Assembly (NCBI GenBank): GCA_034440575.1
Contig: JAOTOL010001602.1
Span: 2,204,501-2,268,500, forward strand
Length of the DNA: 64,000 bases
DNA from: Imbricaverruca yamaguchii
Lineage: Eukaryota > Arthropoda > Thecostraca > Neoverrucidae
Direction: 5' to 3'
The notes under the pieces were generated by a model. It saw only the letters and a program-made list of their open reading frames with translations. It had not been told where the DNA came from and ran no database searches. The translations under genes were made by a program, and so were the position numbers. Of this stretch, positions 1 to 11,483 are shown piece after piece (position 1 is the stretch's first letter; each line of letters opens with the position of its first letter).

Positions 1-2185
1 TGTACAGTCTCCACCCGAATAGATAGGTGTCCTAGATTTATAATCATACAGTCGGTCAAGAACTTCAAAATGAGGACCACATGACATAAACTAATAGATC
101 ATGGTGCTGGAATTGTGAAAGACAGCTCTTTGGAGTTCAGCAGCCAAGGTGTTGTTCGGATGTGCTCACGCAAGTTAAGCACCAAAGCAGAATGGCCATG
201 GCCACACATTGAACCAATCAGACGAGAGAAATACTTGGATCTTGTCGTCAACATTCAACTCCTGTGTTACCAACTCCCGGTTAAAATAAAAAATAAAAGG
301 CTTAGATGCAGTTACTTAAACATTGCTGGATGTCCTAGAAACATTTTTTATGTTTTGGACAGAACTCGACAAAAAAATCGATCGATTCTCGGACCTCCAT
401 AATTATTTGAGAACGAATTAGTGTTTTTCAATAGCATTCAAATATACTCACATTAACCCATGGAATATATCAAATTGTCAACATCAGCCGGCTCAATTTT
501 CAGCTGCGTCAAAGATCGGGCTGCTCATGTTGTGTGGAGGTAGGACAATGAGATCAAATCAGCATGAACCGATCAGCGACGTCATTTTTTGCAAAAGCTG
601 TTATTTGCTGCTTTCATTCTTTAGTCAGACATGTTAAACATCGATTGAACAAGGTTGAGCTCCGATCTGGTCAAATATTTCTTACATCACATCTAAGTTC
701 GTGTGATGTAAGACACATCACATCACAGTTCCATTGTGCACATCAAAACACCAAAACAAAAATCGGGGCTAGGATGGATAGTAGGCGGAGCACAGGATTG
801 GAAAGCAATTGGAAATAAATATTTAAATTGGTATGTCCATACATTCCATGGAATGCCAATATAACATTAAAAAAACACCGATGATCTGTTCACAGCTTTT
901 TTTATCGGATGGGCTACCGAGTTCATGGAGTTATCATTATGCCGGGTCTGCATCATGCCGAAATCAAAAGTATGCTCGAGAGTAACCTGTAATGAGTTGA
1001 AGTTCTCAGGTATTTAGGTACTTATTTCGCAATTCCTGTGTTTTTCGTCAGCCACATGGTGTGTATTTCACTGACTTTTGGACTGGTTTTAATGTTCAGT
1101 GGAATGCTCAGAGAAAAACAACCGGTCACTTGTGGAGATTTGATGTTTAAGGATGAATGCCAATGTACTACTCATGGGTTCATAACTACCATTCGTACCG
1201 ACCACTAGTGTTCCAGGTAAACATTTTCCTGGTGATAGTGTGCATTTCGATATTTTTTTGGGGGGCACTATTCCATCTACATTTACATTACCTAAATGAT
1301 GTGTTCGGACAGTTTATTTCTTTACTTGGACATACTTCAAGGAGCAGAGATGTAGGTAGAATGGCAACTGGCGTCATCCAAGCAAATGTCACTGCATATC
1401 TAACTGGAAATATTCTTTCTCAGGTCTAAAGACACAAAGCCATGAAAAGGTCCCCACCAGGTTAGAGGTGGGTAGGACACTTAGGTTATGCTACGTTTCT
1501 TTGGATTTTGTATCGGCTGTTACAGGTATATTGGAATTATAGGTTAATTAAGGACATTACTGAGTACATGGTACCATATGATCCGACGTCTCGCATGTCT
1601 GTCATATCAAATCTGTTATCAGTTGTTCTCTTTATTAAAGTTTTTAAGCCGTGTTTTTCTTAAGTTGGATTTACTTTCATTTTAACAGTAAAAGTGCAGT
1701 AAAATCAACACAATGGAAAACCATGCCCGGCCCAGCCCAGGCCCGTTTATCTATCTAACAGGTGTGCTCGGCCCTACCCGTACCCAGGCCTGGTGGCGGC
1801 AGAACTGCAGTTTTACACCGAATACAACCCTGCACCGGCTTATGATGTAATTCGATTACATTCCAATTCAAATAGTCGTCATTCCATTGAGAGAACTTCA
1901 GCAAAAGAAATTGAAAATGAGTTTCCGCTTCGGTGACGAACTGCAAGTAATAAAGCAGTGTACAACTATGTGCAGTTAATAAAGCAGTCACACCATGTGC
2001 AGTTAGCGTTATGGGCTCCCAGATACGCTAAGGCAGTTAAACATATTCGAATGTGTGACTGTGGACTGTGCAAGTATGGTGCTACAGGTGTGGAGCAATG
2101 TAGCTATGCAGCGTCCCGAATAATTCCTTGACACCATCAGATGAAAACTACCAGGTGACGCGTGGCGAGGAGCTTGGATCCAGGC
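1..2185. other. Unassigned AT-leaning sequence
   Basis: I see no convincing gene, RNA or repeat here. Short open frames exist on both strands, but none has a recognisable domain, codon bias or splice context. One at 1157-1429 has a hydrophobic stretch but nothing else to recommend it. Confidence 0.4.
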
Positions 2186-2580
2186 TCGAGGTCCATGGAG
2201 GTGGGGCTCATGGAGATCGGGCTCATGGAGGTCGGGGATCATGCAGGTGGGGCTCATGGAGATCGGGCTCATGGGGATCGGACTCATGGAGGTCGGGCAT
2301 CATGCAGGTGGGGCTCATGGAGATCGGGCTCGTTGTGATCGGGATTATGGAGGAAAGGGCTCATGGAGATTTGACTGATGGAGATCGGGGCTCATGAATA
2401 TCAGGCTCGTTGAGATCGGGCTCATGGAGGTCTGGCTCATGGTGAGGGGAGCTCATAGAGATCGGGCTCGTTGAGATCGTGCTTATGGATGTCGGGTCTC
2501 ATGGGGATTGGGCTCTTGGAGGTCGGGGCCCATGGAGGTCTGGCTGATGGAGATCGGCGCTCATGGAGGTCGGTTCGTAG
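2186..2580. repeat. Minisatellite, GGGCTCATGGAGATC-like unit
   Basis: About 20 imperfect copies of a 15-30-bp unit built on ggctcatggagatcgg run up to the edge of a CpG-rich block. Open frames across it on both strands are products of the repeat. Copies vary between agatc and aggtc. Confidence 0.8.
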
Positions 2581-2599
2581 TCTGTCGGCCGGTTCTGAC

Positions 2600-3080
2600 G
2601 CGCCACAAAAACCGGGCGGCTGAAGTGGCGCAAGAAGCCGCAGCGCATGACAATGCGGGCGGCGGCATCGGCGTCGGCATCGTCCCGGGCCGCGGGCCGG
2701 GCGACGCGCCGGCAAAAACGAGCCGTGCGCGGCGCGCCGCGCCCGCCGCGAATCAGCCACGATGACGGCCGAAAAGATGCGTCACCGCGCCGAGACGCGG
2801 CGCGACAAAAACCCAGCGCGCCGGACGGCCTCGGCGCGCCAGAAAAACGGCGACGTGACGAGGCGTCTCGCGGCCACGTGACGTCGCGCCCTGCAGAGGG
2901 AGCCGGCCCGCGCGGCGCCTGGCCGCCGTGCCAACTCGGCTGGCGCAGCGTCGCCGCCAGAGTCGGCGCAGCGTGCGGGAGGAAGCTGCGACACGCCCAG
3001 TGGTCTGGATCAGTGATCCGTTGTGAACGTGTGAACGGAGTTGTGGATTCGCAGTGCAGTTTCCACACCACAATATGGAC
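2600..3080. promoter_or_regulatory. CpG-rich block with CACGTGACGTC site
   Basis: Very GC- and CpG-rich compared with its flanks. It contains ccacgtgacgtcgcg near 2873-2888, which combines an E-box (CACGTG) and a CRE-like TGACGTC core, plus several GGCGCGCC motifs. All six frames are long and open because GC-rich DNA has few stops, so I do not call a protein. It could be a CpG-island promoter or first exon. No transcript direction is visible. Confidence 0.35.
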
Positions 3081-3089
3081 CCGTTAGCT

Positions 3090-3155
3090 AGTTAGTTATG
3101 GGGATTTACGGGCGCGTTGAACATATTGCGAGCATTCTCTATGCGTCCTACTCAA
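3090..3155 (-). mobile_element. Solo 3' hairpin of the RNase-H LINE family (diverged)
   Basis: On the minus strand, ggacgc and gcgccc stems are followed by a cgtaaatccccataac spacer and an aactaactagctaac tail, the order seen at the LINE 3' ends at 11.15 kb and 22.81 kb. The loop is longer than in other copies. No clear target-site duplication is visible. Confidence 0.45.
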
Positions 3156-3992
3156 TTCTTAAAGTATGCGCAGGCATGATACCATGGAACATTCATTTTA
3201 TTTTGATGTGCAAATGGCCGATAATTTCTGCAAAAAGGCTTAACATGACAATTGAAGCCTGGTTGTCCAGCATGCCCGAATATGTTTGAAACCTAACAGT
3301 AGTCCAGTGTCCAGTGTCATAGCAGTGTTATATGCGTTTCGTAACGTAACTTCTGCACAGGTAAATGTTGTACAATAAATGTTGTTCAAGTTATTGTACA
3401 AGTGGCATATTGTATAAGACATGGCTGTCACACGTAGCAGAAAGCAACAGGTGGCATAGCAGCGGTCAATCTGCAGTCGAATCACCTAATGTCTCCTTGA
3501 CTTACGCTTTGACGATGGCCACTCTCTCACTTTCGGTTTGGGTGTCTTTAGCGTGCTCCTAGGTGGCGCGTTTCACATGTTTTGCCACTTGTGATATGTA
3601 AACAAAAAACACCTACGAAGTAATCGGTTGCCGAAAGAGAGAAGGCAGGCTTTGTGTCTTGTAAACTCACAGCTTGGCCACAGCACCGACCAATCTGCTC
3701 TTGCAGTTCCGACATGGCTTGAAATCAAACATAACTTTCCAGCTTCCCAGCTCCCCTACATGCGGTCAGATGGATAAGAATGTTGCTCAGTAGCCGATGG
3801 CATAGATATAACTTAGTCAATGCTAAAATAATGTTCAAGAGTGTCTCTGAATACAACAAATTATGATTCGTTGCATACCTCAACAAAACACACTGTATAT
3901 GCCCTGGTCAGCTCACATGTACATACACACAGCCCTGGGTCCGTAGAAGAATGCGAACAGCATTCTAATATATGAGTGCACAGTCAACACCC
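3156..3992. other. Unassigned sequence
   Basis: I see no gene, RNA or repeat in this stretch. Confidence 0.4.
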
Positions 3993-4032
<40 letters not shown>

Positions 4033-4033
4033 T

Positions 4034-4090
<57 letters not shown>
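3993..4090. repeat. (GACA)n microsatellite
   Basis: About 24 near-perfect copies of the tetranucleotide gaca/caga, interrupted once by catacaga. It gives poly-(CLSV)-type open frames on the minus strand that are artefacts. Confidence 0.97.
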
Positions 4091-4423
4091 GAGGGAGATA
4101 GATGTGTGAACTGGGGTGTCGCACTCAAGTACTGTTGATGCAGTGACATCAATTTCAGGCCACACCAATTGCCGAGGGAGGTCAGTAGTTATTCTATGAC
4201 ATGCTCCTAACTCTTCTCTGGCTCTCGTCGAAGAGTCTCCAGTTCCGGACCGAGAGCGGAAAACACCGGTCCGTCCATTATCTGTGGAGAGTCCGCGCCG
4301 GACGTAAAAACAGCCCGATAACCGGCTCTGCCTGGACATTGACACAGCTTAAGAGAGGAAAGCAGCCCTGGGTGCTGTCGTCTCAAGGCCAGTAGTGGCA
4401 CGTGAGCCTCAACGGAGTGGTTA

Positions 4424-4476
4424 GTTAGTTATTAGGGTTTTTTTGGCGCATCAACTGCATTGGTTGTACAGCGTCC
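4424..4476 (-). mobile_element. Solo 3' hairpin of the RNase-H LINE family
   Basis: On the minus strand: ggacgctg, a loop with acaaccaatgcag, then gatgcgcc, followed by an A/C-rich spacer and a taactaactaacc tail. The related strings gcctcaacggag before it and cctcagcagggag after it could be a decayed target-site duplication, but I do not rely on that. Confidence 0.55.
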
Positions 4477-4944
4477 ATAGCGATCAACCTCAGCAGGGAG
4501 ACTGGATGCTGACGTTTAAATGCGTCAATGGCAACACGCAGAAAACAAATGTACGGTGCACCATACTCAGAGTACGTTTCCCGCTTTTACTCCAACCACT
4601 GTGTCCCACAAATGCATAATATATCTGCGACTTAATCAGTGAACGACATAGAAGCAGAAGCGTCTTCTGATCAGCACGCAGGAAAATACTGAAACACATT
4701 TGAAAATATTTAACGCTCGAAAGCATGTGTCAAAAAGTATTTTGAAATACGCTTTATAATCCAAGCGAGAGTTAAAATGCACTCCTCGTGCAAAGTTGGA
4801 AAATGGCTGCGTGGGCACCCACTGCCCAGAAAGCCTTAATTCCAGTTCACCACCTGGCTGATTTACACGAAAAAATGCAATGCCACCGTTTTTGCTGTGG
4901 ATAATCTAAAACCACTGAAAGCATATCACTTCTCGAACTTCACT
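4477..4944. other. Unassigned sequence
   Basis: No recognisable gene or repeat. Confidence 0.4.
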
Positions 4945-5166
4945 ACAGCCCTATTGAGGGGGCGGGGACGGCTGAGTGGTTAATGTGTTGGGTTCTGGGT
5001 ACCAAAGGTCTCTGGTTCAACACTCGCGCCGCTCGGGACATTTCCCAATACCGCGGCCCACAGGCGAGACAGTGTAGGCGGCGTCATTAGCCGTAAATAT
5101 GCATAAAGTGCGTCGTGAACCACCCAATAAACAACAAACAACAACAAATAAACAGCCTTGTTGAGG
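4945..5166 (+). mobile_element. tRNA-derived SINE (family A), full-length, with TSDs
   Basis: The head resembles a class II (Leu/Ser-like) tRNA: box A gacggctgagtggttaa, and box B tctggttcaacac. A body follows with cccaataccgcggcccac, then gcggcgtcattagccgtaa and an aacaacaaacaacaac tail. The element (4960-5151) is flanked by acagccctattgagg (4945-4959) and acagccttgttgagg (5152-5166), a 15-bp target-site duplication with two mismatches. Other copies lie at 36,023 (+) and 48,532 (-). Confidence 0.88.
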
Positions 5167-5483
5167 CTGTTGTTTTATGACCGTATTGTGGAATTAGGTC
5201 GTAGTGTGCCTCATAGACTGTGCTATAGGTACATGGTGCTTGAGAGAACAGGCCCCATGGATCTCTGCGTGTTCAATACACCACTGCATGGATCCACATT
5301 ACCGTCTGCAAGTAATGTGGCTACCTTGCTTACTCAAAGCCGAAAACCATGTTTTTTAGTCAGGTTCAAATTAAGTTACACCATTCCGGTTTGGATCAAC
5401 TGCGTCTGATCCCATTCCGGGATGCTGGTGTCCCGGTGTCCATGTGTCCAGGTACACTCCCATCTTCCAATGTGGTACATCGT
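5167..5483. other. Unassigned sequence
   Basis: No recognisable gene or repeat. Confidence 0.4.
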
Positions 5484-5590
5484 TCTCTCTCCCTGTCTCT
5501 CTCTTTCTATCTCTATATCTATATTTATATCTATCTCTATCTCTATCTCTATTTCTATCTCCATCTATATCTCTCTCTCTCTATCTAGAT
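5484..5590. repeat. (CTCTAT)n / (CTATAT)n microsatellite
   Basis: Pyrimidine-rich ctctat and tatatc repeats, with a polypurine complement. Confidence 0.93.
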
Positions 5591-5935
5591 ATCCGGTATC
5601 TGGTGTCCAGGTGTCGTATTTACACGCCCGCCCGGCAGTATGACATACCGTTCCCTCCCTGTGGGGCTGGTGTACTGTTGTCCTGTTGTCCAGGTGTCCA
5701 GGTGTCCAGGTATTTACACACCCGCCCACCAGTATGACACACCGTTCCCTCCCTGTGGGGCTGGTGTACTGTTGTCCTGTTGTCCAGGTGTCCAGGTGTC
5801 CAGGTGTCCAGGTATTTACACACCCGCCCACCAGTATGACACACCGTTCCCTCCCCGTGGGGCTGGTGTACTGTTGTCCAGGTGTCCAGGTGTCCAGGTA
5901 TTTACACGCCCGCCCACCAGTATGACACACCGTTC
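5590..5935. repeat. ~85-118-bp tandem array, three copies
   Basis: Each copy contains ccaggtgtccaggtgtcc, then gtatttacacacccgccc, then ccagtatgacacaccgttcc and a ccctgtggggctggtgtact block. Copies differ mainly in the number of ccaggtgt subunits, so a short repeat is nested in a longer one. Confidence 0.9.
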
Positions 5936-6111
5936 CAACTCTGCGGGGCTCAGACAGACGCCGAACGCATGCCAGTATGGCATACATTCCGGTCCCCGGT
6001 CCTGTCGACCAGCGCACCGGAGCGCTCGTCTGGTCGTGACCGTGCACACCCCAGGCCGATCCCGACCACCCAGACTCGAGAGGCATCCCCAGCGTGACGA
6101 GGTCACTCGTC

Positions 6112-7085
6112 ACGGCTCCCGCCATAGCGGCAGCGTGGTCGCCACACCACAGCGGCAGCGGCACTCTTCCCGGCACCGTTCCCGCCACGGCCATAGCGTG
6201 GTCACCTCCCCGGCACCACTCCCGCCACAGCCACAGCGTGGTCACTCTCCCCGGCACCGCTCCCGCCACAGCCACAGCGTGGTCACTCTCCCCGGCACCG
6301 CTCCCGCCACAGCCACAGCGTGGTCACCTCCCCGGCACCGCTCCCGCCACAGCGTGGTCACCTCCCCGGCGCCGCTCCCGCCACAGCCACAGCGTGGTCA
6401 CCTCCCCGGCACCGCTCCCGCCACAGCCACAGCGTGGTCACCTCCCCGACACCGCTCCCGCCACAGCCACAGCGTGGTCACCTCCCCGGCACCGCTCCCG
6501 CCACAGCCACAGCGTGGTCACCTCCCCGGCGCCGCTCCCGCCACAGCCACAGCATGGTCACCTCCCCGGCACCGCTCCCGCCACAGCGTGGTCACCTCCC
6601 CGGCACCGCTCCCACCACAGCCACAGCGTGGTCACTCCCCGGCACCGCTCACGCCACAGCCACAGCGTGGTCACCTCCCCGACACCGCTCCCGCCACAGC
6701 CACAGCGTGGTCACCTCCCCCGGCGCCGCTCCCGCCACAGCCACAGCGTGGTCACTCTCCCCGGCACCGCTCCCGCCACAGCGTGGTCACCTGCCCGGCA
6801 CCGCTCCCGCCACAGCGTGGTCACCTGCCCGGCACCGCTCCTGCCACAGCCACAGCGTGGTCACCTGCCCGGCACCGCTCCCGCCACAGCGTGGTCACCT
6901 GCCCGGCACCGCTCCCGCCACAGCGTGGTCACCTGCCCGGCACCGCTCCTGCCACAGCCACAGCATGGTCACTCTCCCCGGCACCGCTCCAGCCACAGCC
7001 ACAGCGTGGTCACCTGCCCGGCACCGCTCCCGCCACAGCGTGGTCACCTGCCCGGCACCGCTCCCGCCACAGCCACAGCATCGTC
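6112..7085. repeat. 34/40-bp GC-rich minisatellite (~1 kb)
   Basis: More than 20 head-to-tail units of a ~40-bp monomer (ccacagcgtggtcacc, tccccggcaccgctcccg), with a 34-bp variant lacking one ccacag. The array stays open in all three plus frames for hundreds of codons, giving one apparent 508-codon frame (5640-7166). It is low-complexity, repeat-driven and lacks splice or domain evidence, so I annotate it as a repeat. Confidence 0.95.
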
Positions 7086-7137
7086 ACTCTGCCGGCCGAC
7101 CCGCACAGCTCCCGCCACGGCTGCTTCCTCGGCCCGG

Positions 7138-7180
7138 CCTCGCTGACCCTCGCTGACCCTCGCTGACCCTTGCTGACCCG
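7138..7180. repeat. 12-bp tandem repeat (ctcgctgaccct)
   Basis: Three to four copies of ctcgctgaccct directly after the GC-rich array. Confidence 0.85.
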
Positions 7181-7984
7181 GCGGCCTGACGTGAGACACG
7201 GCAGCTGGCCGGGCGCTGCGCTCTGACACCGATGGCTGACGCTTGCGTAACAAGGCTTCATGACCGTCGTAAACACTTTATTGGAGGCTCTGTTGGCCCC
7301 CGGCCGGGCCGGCTTTTAGTTAGCGGAGGCCGTTTTATTTTGATTGGTGGGAGCCAATGCCTGGATTCAGTCCGTTCCGGCCCCAACTGGCACCTAATGC
7401 CGTCCCGCAGGAGGCTGATCTTGAGCGTTTACTCCGGACAGCGCGAGACGAGTGAGGGATACGGAAAAGGAGGGGGAAGAGGGAGATTTTCAGGAGGGCG
7501 AGACAAGATGAATAAGGAATAGGAAGCGGGGGACCTGGATGAGGATGAGGAGCATCCTTACAATTTTCGTAATTTCCCAGGCACACCCATGTGCACTGCA
7601 TCGAAAGCACGTTTCCAAAGACTGATGCTTCCTCGACCACTTTGACACCCCGACTGATGCTCCCCGACGATTTTGGAACCCCGGCTGACGCACCTCAGAC
7701 CACCTTGACACCCTGACTGCGTGTAATCAGAATTGTTGGATCCTTTGTCGGATCCGACAATGTCATTTGCCCCGCGGTGTCAGCACCACAGAGGTGTCAC
7801 TGCAGCAAGAGCCATCACGCCACCTGCGTCAGTGTCCCTACTGATAGCTTCAATGCTAGCAGATTCAGGGGAACGGCACTGGGGGTATGCAGATACCCCG
7901 ATCTGAAAACGGCGCCCAGTTGAGGCGCCTGCACCCTCCCCCTCCGCCCACCCTTCCCACGGTGATAATCTTCTTTTTCAGCAG
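7181..7984. other. Unassigned sequence
   Basis: Moderately GC-rich, with no recognisable gene. A weak local repeat (cgactgatgctcc / cggctgacgcacc) is near 7630-7700. Confidence 0.4.
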
Positions 7985-8575
7985 ATGGTGTCATACAGTC
8001 ATAAAGTGTTCAGACTTGATAAGAGCCACAAGGGCCCGTCCGGGTTAAATCTGTAAAGGGAAGATACCATAGCCTTGGCAAAAAAGGCACTCATCACCCC
8101 ATCAAACACCACATCACTAATTCCAAAGAATCCATCCACCAACATCCAAAACGCTCATCAATGTCTATCCACCTTGCCTTTGCAGCTATATTCACTCTAT
8201 ATCATGTAACACATGTGCCTTGAATGCCATACTAATAATTTACAGACTCCATCCATGCCCGCTTAAAGGAGCCGGTATAGTACACTCCTACTACCTTGCA
8301 TAAATTTCACTCCATCCACCACTACTTAAGCTCAAAATAAGATTTTGCAGTCTAAAAATGTCGTCCACCATATTTTGTAATACATTCAATGAGGGACTCC
8401 ACAGAACATCAGCAGGCAGGCTATTCCACTGATCAACAATCCTTTGACTGAAGACCTGTTGTCGCTTAACTGCCCTACACCTTGATTTGTTTAACCTGAA
8501 TTGTGACCCCTATGGGATAGTCTCAATAAAAGGGCATCATTCAGATTGACATGATCTGGCCCTTGTCACCACGAT
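7985..8575 (-). mobile_element. Decayed CR1-clade LINE, 5'-truncated 3' end
   Basis: On the minus strand the sequence translates in broken frames to the C-terminus of a CR1-type ORF2 protein (…QQVFSQRIVDQWNSLPAD…, then PSLNVLQNMVDD). It ends with gggcccttgtggctctta and tttatgactgtatgac. The intact CR1 at 57.1-61.9 kb has the same terminal gggcccttgtggctc and TTTATG-type octamers. Stops and frameshifts make it a dead fragment. Confidence 0.7.
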
Positions 8576-8709
8576 AGATCCCACCAGGATCCGCCACTCT
8601 TCAGCTGAAGATGTCCCTTAGACAGAAAAAATGTGTCTGTTTGGCAGGTATGACGGCTAGTCGACTTCACAAGCGGGGTCGCTCCGGAGAAAAGGAAATT
8701 CCGGAGGAA

Positions 8710-10372
8710 TGCCACCCAGTGGCGTAGCCAGTATTTTCACCTTCGCCAGACCGGGAGGGGGTGAGGGGTGCTCTTGATAGCTCATCAACCTTCCAATCTG
8801 CGTACGCTTGGATTAAATGGAAAACACCATTTGGGCGCTCTAGTCATGGAGAGCCGTAGCATACCTTATGTTTACATTTTGACTGATGATCATGCCACCA
8901 GAGATGAATATTCGGACCTCGATTTGGATCCCTAGAAACCGTTGAGAAGGCAGAAAATGCTTTTCATCGACATTTTTTTATCGACAATTAGCATAGATTA
9001 GTACTGATGATGGCGAAAAAGGGCCAGGACGGGGTAAACTCAGGTCAATCAGAATCAGGCCTGAAAACCAGCTTCCGAATAATGCATGCTTGAGACAAAT
9101 GTAAAATGCACTTGGCAAACCAATGCAGCCTAAAGCTGATATCACTTCTAATTGCTTCATTTTAGACCATGCAGAGGTTGCTAAAGGTCATAATTTGTCA
9201 GCCAAGCGACGTTACCTTTGCCCTTAGAAAATCTCAACATACAGGTATCTGCTCCTTTCAACGGAAGCACTCAGGCCAACTGTTTGCATTTTATTGGCAT
9301 CCGAAAATTGTAAGGTCATGTCACCTCAAAACATTATGGTCACCTCAAGTAAGTTCAAGCTTACCATCTCCGAAACTTGACTTATGAAAGTAATTTTGCT
9401 CCAAGAAAATCTGCGATAACGCTAGCACATCCTCGTAAACTGTACAGTTTCTGACCTCGTGAATTGAATTCAGGTCACGCTGAGACAATGGTCAAATTAC
9501 TAAACCAATTCATACAACCATCATCTAAGTGTGCTGCCTGTAAGGTAATTTCCAAGGAAAAGTCAACTCAGGTCAAATAAAGTCAGAACACATGAGATCA
9601 GATCATCTCAGATCATTCACTAGCCATCTAATGTCATGTTGCACGGCTTAGACAGAGCTGAAACCGAATTCAAATATTACTTGGCGAGGAACAGTGACAT
9701 TGTGTACAAATGGCATTTTGTAGGATGTATCTGATAAGTGGTCTGATCCGATGTCATTAACCTTCGACACATAATTTAACCAGAATGATCATTGTATAGT
9801 CGTTATGATTTTTGACTTGAAAAGTACCCTAATTTGAAGTTTTCCCACATAATGTAATACAAACACAAAATTTACCTGACATGAGGTCGGTAACCTTGAC
9901 CTTAACTAAAATTTCAGATGAGGTTCGTCTTGATGAAAGGGGAGCAAGCTCTGAGTTTGGTGCTTATCTGTTCCAACTACTCGAAATGGCGGCACTTCGA
10001 ATATTCTCGAAAATCACCCACTTTGACCCGTCCCAGGTCAATGGCCTTTGATAACCTGGACGTGACAATTTTACACGATGTGCAAAATAGATGTAAAGAA
10101 GCTATTGAAAGCTGTAGTATCTCTGCTCCTATTCATTCGGTCGCCATCACGGACAAGCCTGAGGATGGGGTTCTCGAGAGTTCTCCGGCCGACGAAGGTT
10201 AAGTGACCAGTCCCCCCAAAATATTATTACACCGCGAAAGCTCGCGCCTCACGGAGTGCACCGAAAATGTCTCGTTTGATTAGGATTAAAACCCAAAATG
10301 TAACGATCATCTAGTGCATTTATTTTTGTTCAAGAGACTCTATCCTCCGTCCCTTGGCTACGCCTCTGATAC
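8710..10372. mobile_element. Possible DNA transposon or MITE with CAGTGGCGTAGCC-type ends
   Basis: The left end reads cagtggcgtagccag (about 8715) and the right end, reverse-complemented, reads cagaggcgtagccaa (about 10,355-10,371), forming an imperfect terminal inverted repeat. I see no transposase between them. An unassigned open frame (9918-10202, +) has no recognisable domain. The two ends could belong to separate insertions. Confidence 0.35.
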
Positions 10373-11134
10373 CAATCCCCTCCCCCGATACAAAGGTATG
10401 GGTTTCCCATAGCTGTCAGTGCCAGTGCCGTCTGAGAACAGCACACGCAAGACATGCTCTAGAGTCTAACAAAAGGAAACAATCAACTCTATATACGCGC
10501 TGTATCTGACCAATTGTCACTCTTAAGTCCTCCAAGTGAGTTTCGTCCATATCATTATTTAATTTGCTTTAAAATATATTTTCTTGAAAACGATGGTTAC
10601 TTTTACATGCTAGGACATTTTCTAGATAAGTTGGCTTTAAATAGGCCAACATATAGCAGGTCATTAGTGCAAGAACAGGGATGGGGGAGGACAGGAAGAT
10701 CATGTTCCCCGCTTTTCTCGGCTTGGTTAACCTTATTTTTCGTGGACCGACATGAAATGTTCATGTCCCATCGCGACTTTCAGTGTCCGGCCTGATTGGA
10801 TGGGCCCCTACACGAGTTATCGGGCCACGCTGTACTTACTTGGGACCACGACTTGAACTTAGTGGACCCAATCTGGTTCTCTCCTGCGGAGTTGACTGGA
10901 AAGGATGGCCTAAATGTGCCTACTGTCACTCGACGCATTGTGGATTGATTCGTACCATGATACTTCCCTGTCGCCATCTTCCTCCTAGCATGTGCTGGGT
11001 TTGACAGCACAAAAATAAACCGAACACGCACTATCAAAGAACTAAATCTGAATGGCTGTCTCTACAAACTCTAGCCAAAAACGCCATGGGGGACAATAGG
11101 TGAGCGAGGACAAGATATCACTATAGAGAAGTGC
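10373..11134. other. Unassigned sequence
   Basis: Short open frames occur on both strands near 10,780-11,040 but none is recognisable. The string acttgggaccacgactt resembles the degenerate satellite family seen at 12.7, 15.0 and 54.8 kb. Confidence 0.35.
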
Positions 11135-11174
11135 AGGAGTGTATACGTGGTGGTGGTGGTGGATTGGAGTTTAA

Positions 11175-11207
11175 GGGCGCGTCGACATCTAGGGTCATTT
11201 TGCGCCC
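11175..11207 (-). other. LINE 3'-terminal hairpin
   Basis: Minus strand: GGGCGC, a ~21-nt loop, then GCGCCC, followed by ttaaactccaat and a (CCA)n tail. It lies at the exact 3' end of a TSD-bounded LINE, as expected for a reverse-transcriptase recognition stem-loop. Confidence 0.75.
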
Positions 11208-11483
11208 ATAACTGAATTGTAATCAATTTACGGTATTGCTATCATAGCTTGCTATCCATCTTCACCGGTGGGGGTATATTACGTCAAGGCGAGCTTGGCG
11301 AATGAGCATAAAAATATTCCAAGAAGCCACAACCTCAGAGTCGTTCCCTATTAGGATACGTAAAGAAGAGTCGGTGTTCAATCGTCATAGAATCTAGCGT
11401 CGTAGAGGATCGAGCAGTGTACAGCCAACTAAAACAAGGTACACGGTAAGCGGGTTAGAACAGCGCGGACATAGGGGACGGTC

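Noticed and set aside
3913..4345. Cys/Ser/Leu/Val repeat proteins over 4.0 kb
   Set aside because: Translation of the (GACA)n microsatellite.
5640..7166. 508-codon open frame
   Set aside because: It follows a 40-bp minisatellite, is His/Pro/Ser-rich low complexity, and equal frames exist in the other registers.
9000..9025. Hammerhead-like ctgatga … gaaa string
   Set aside because: The central stem would be too short and the flanking helices do not pair.
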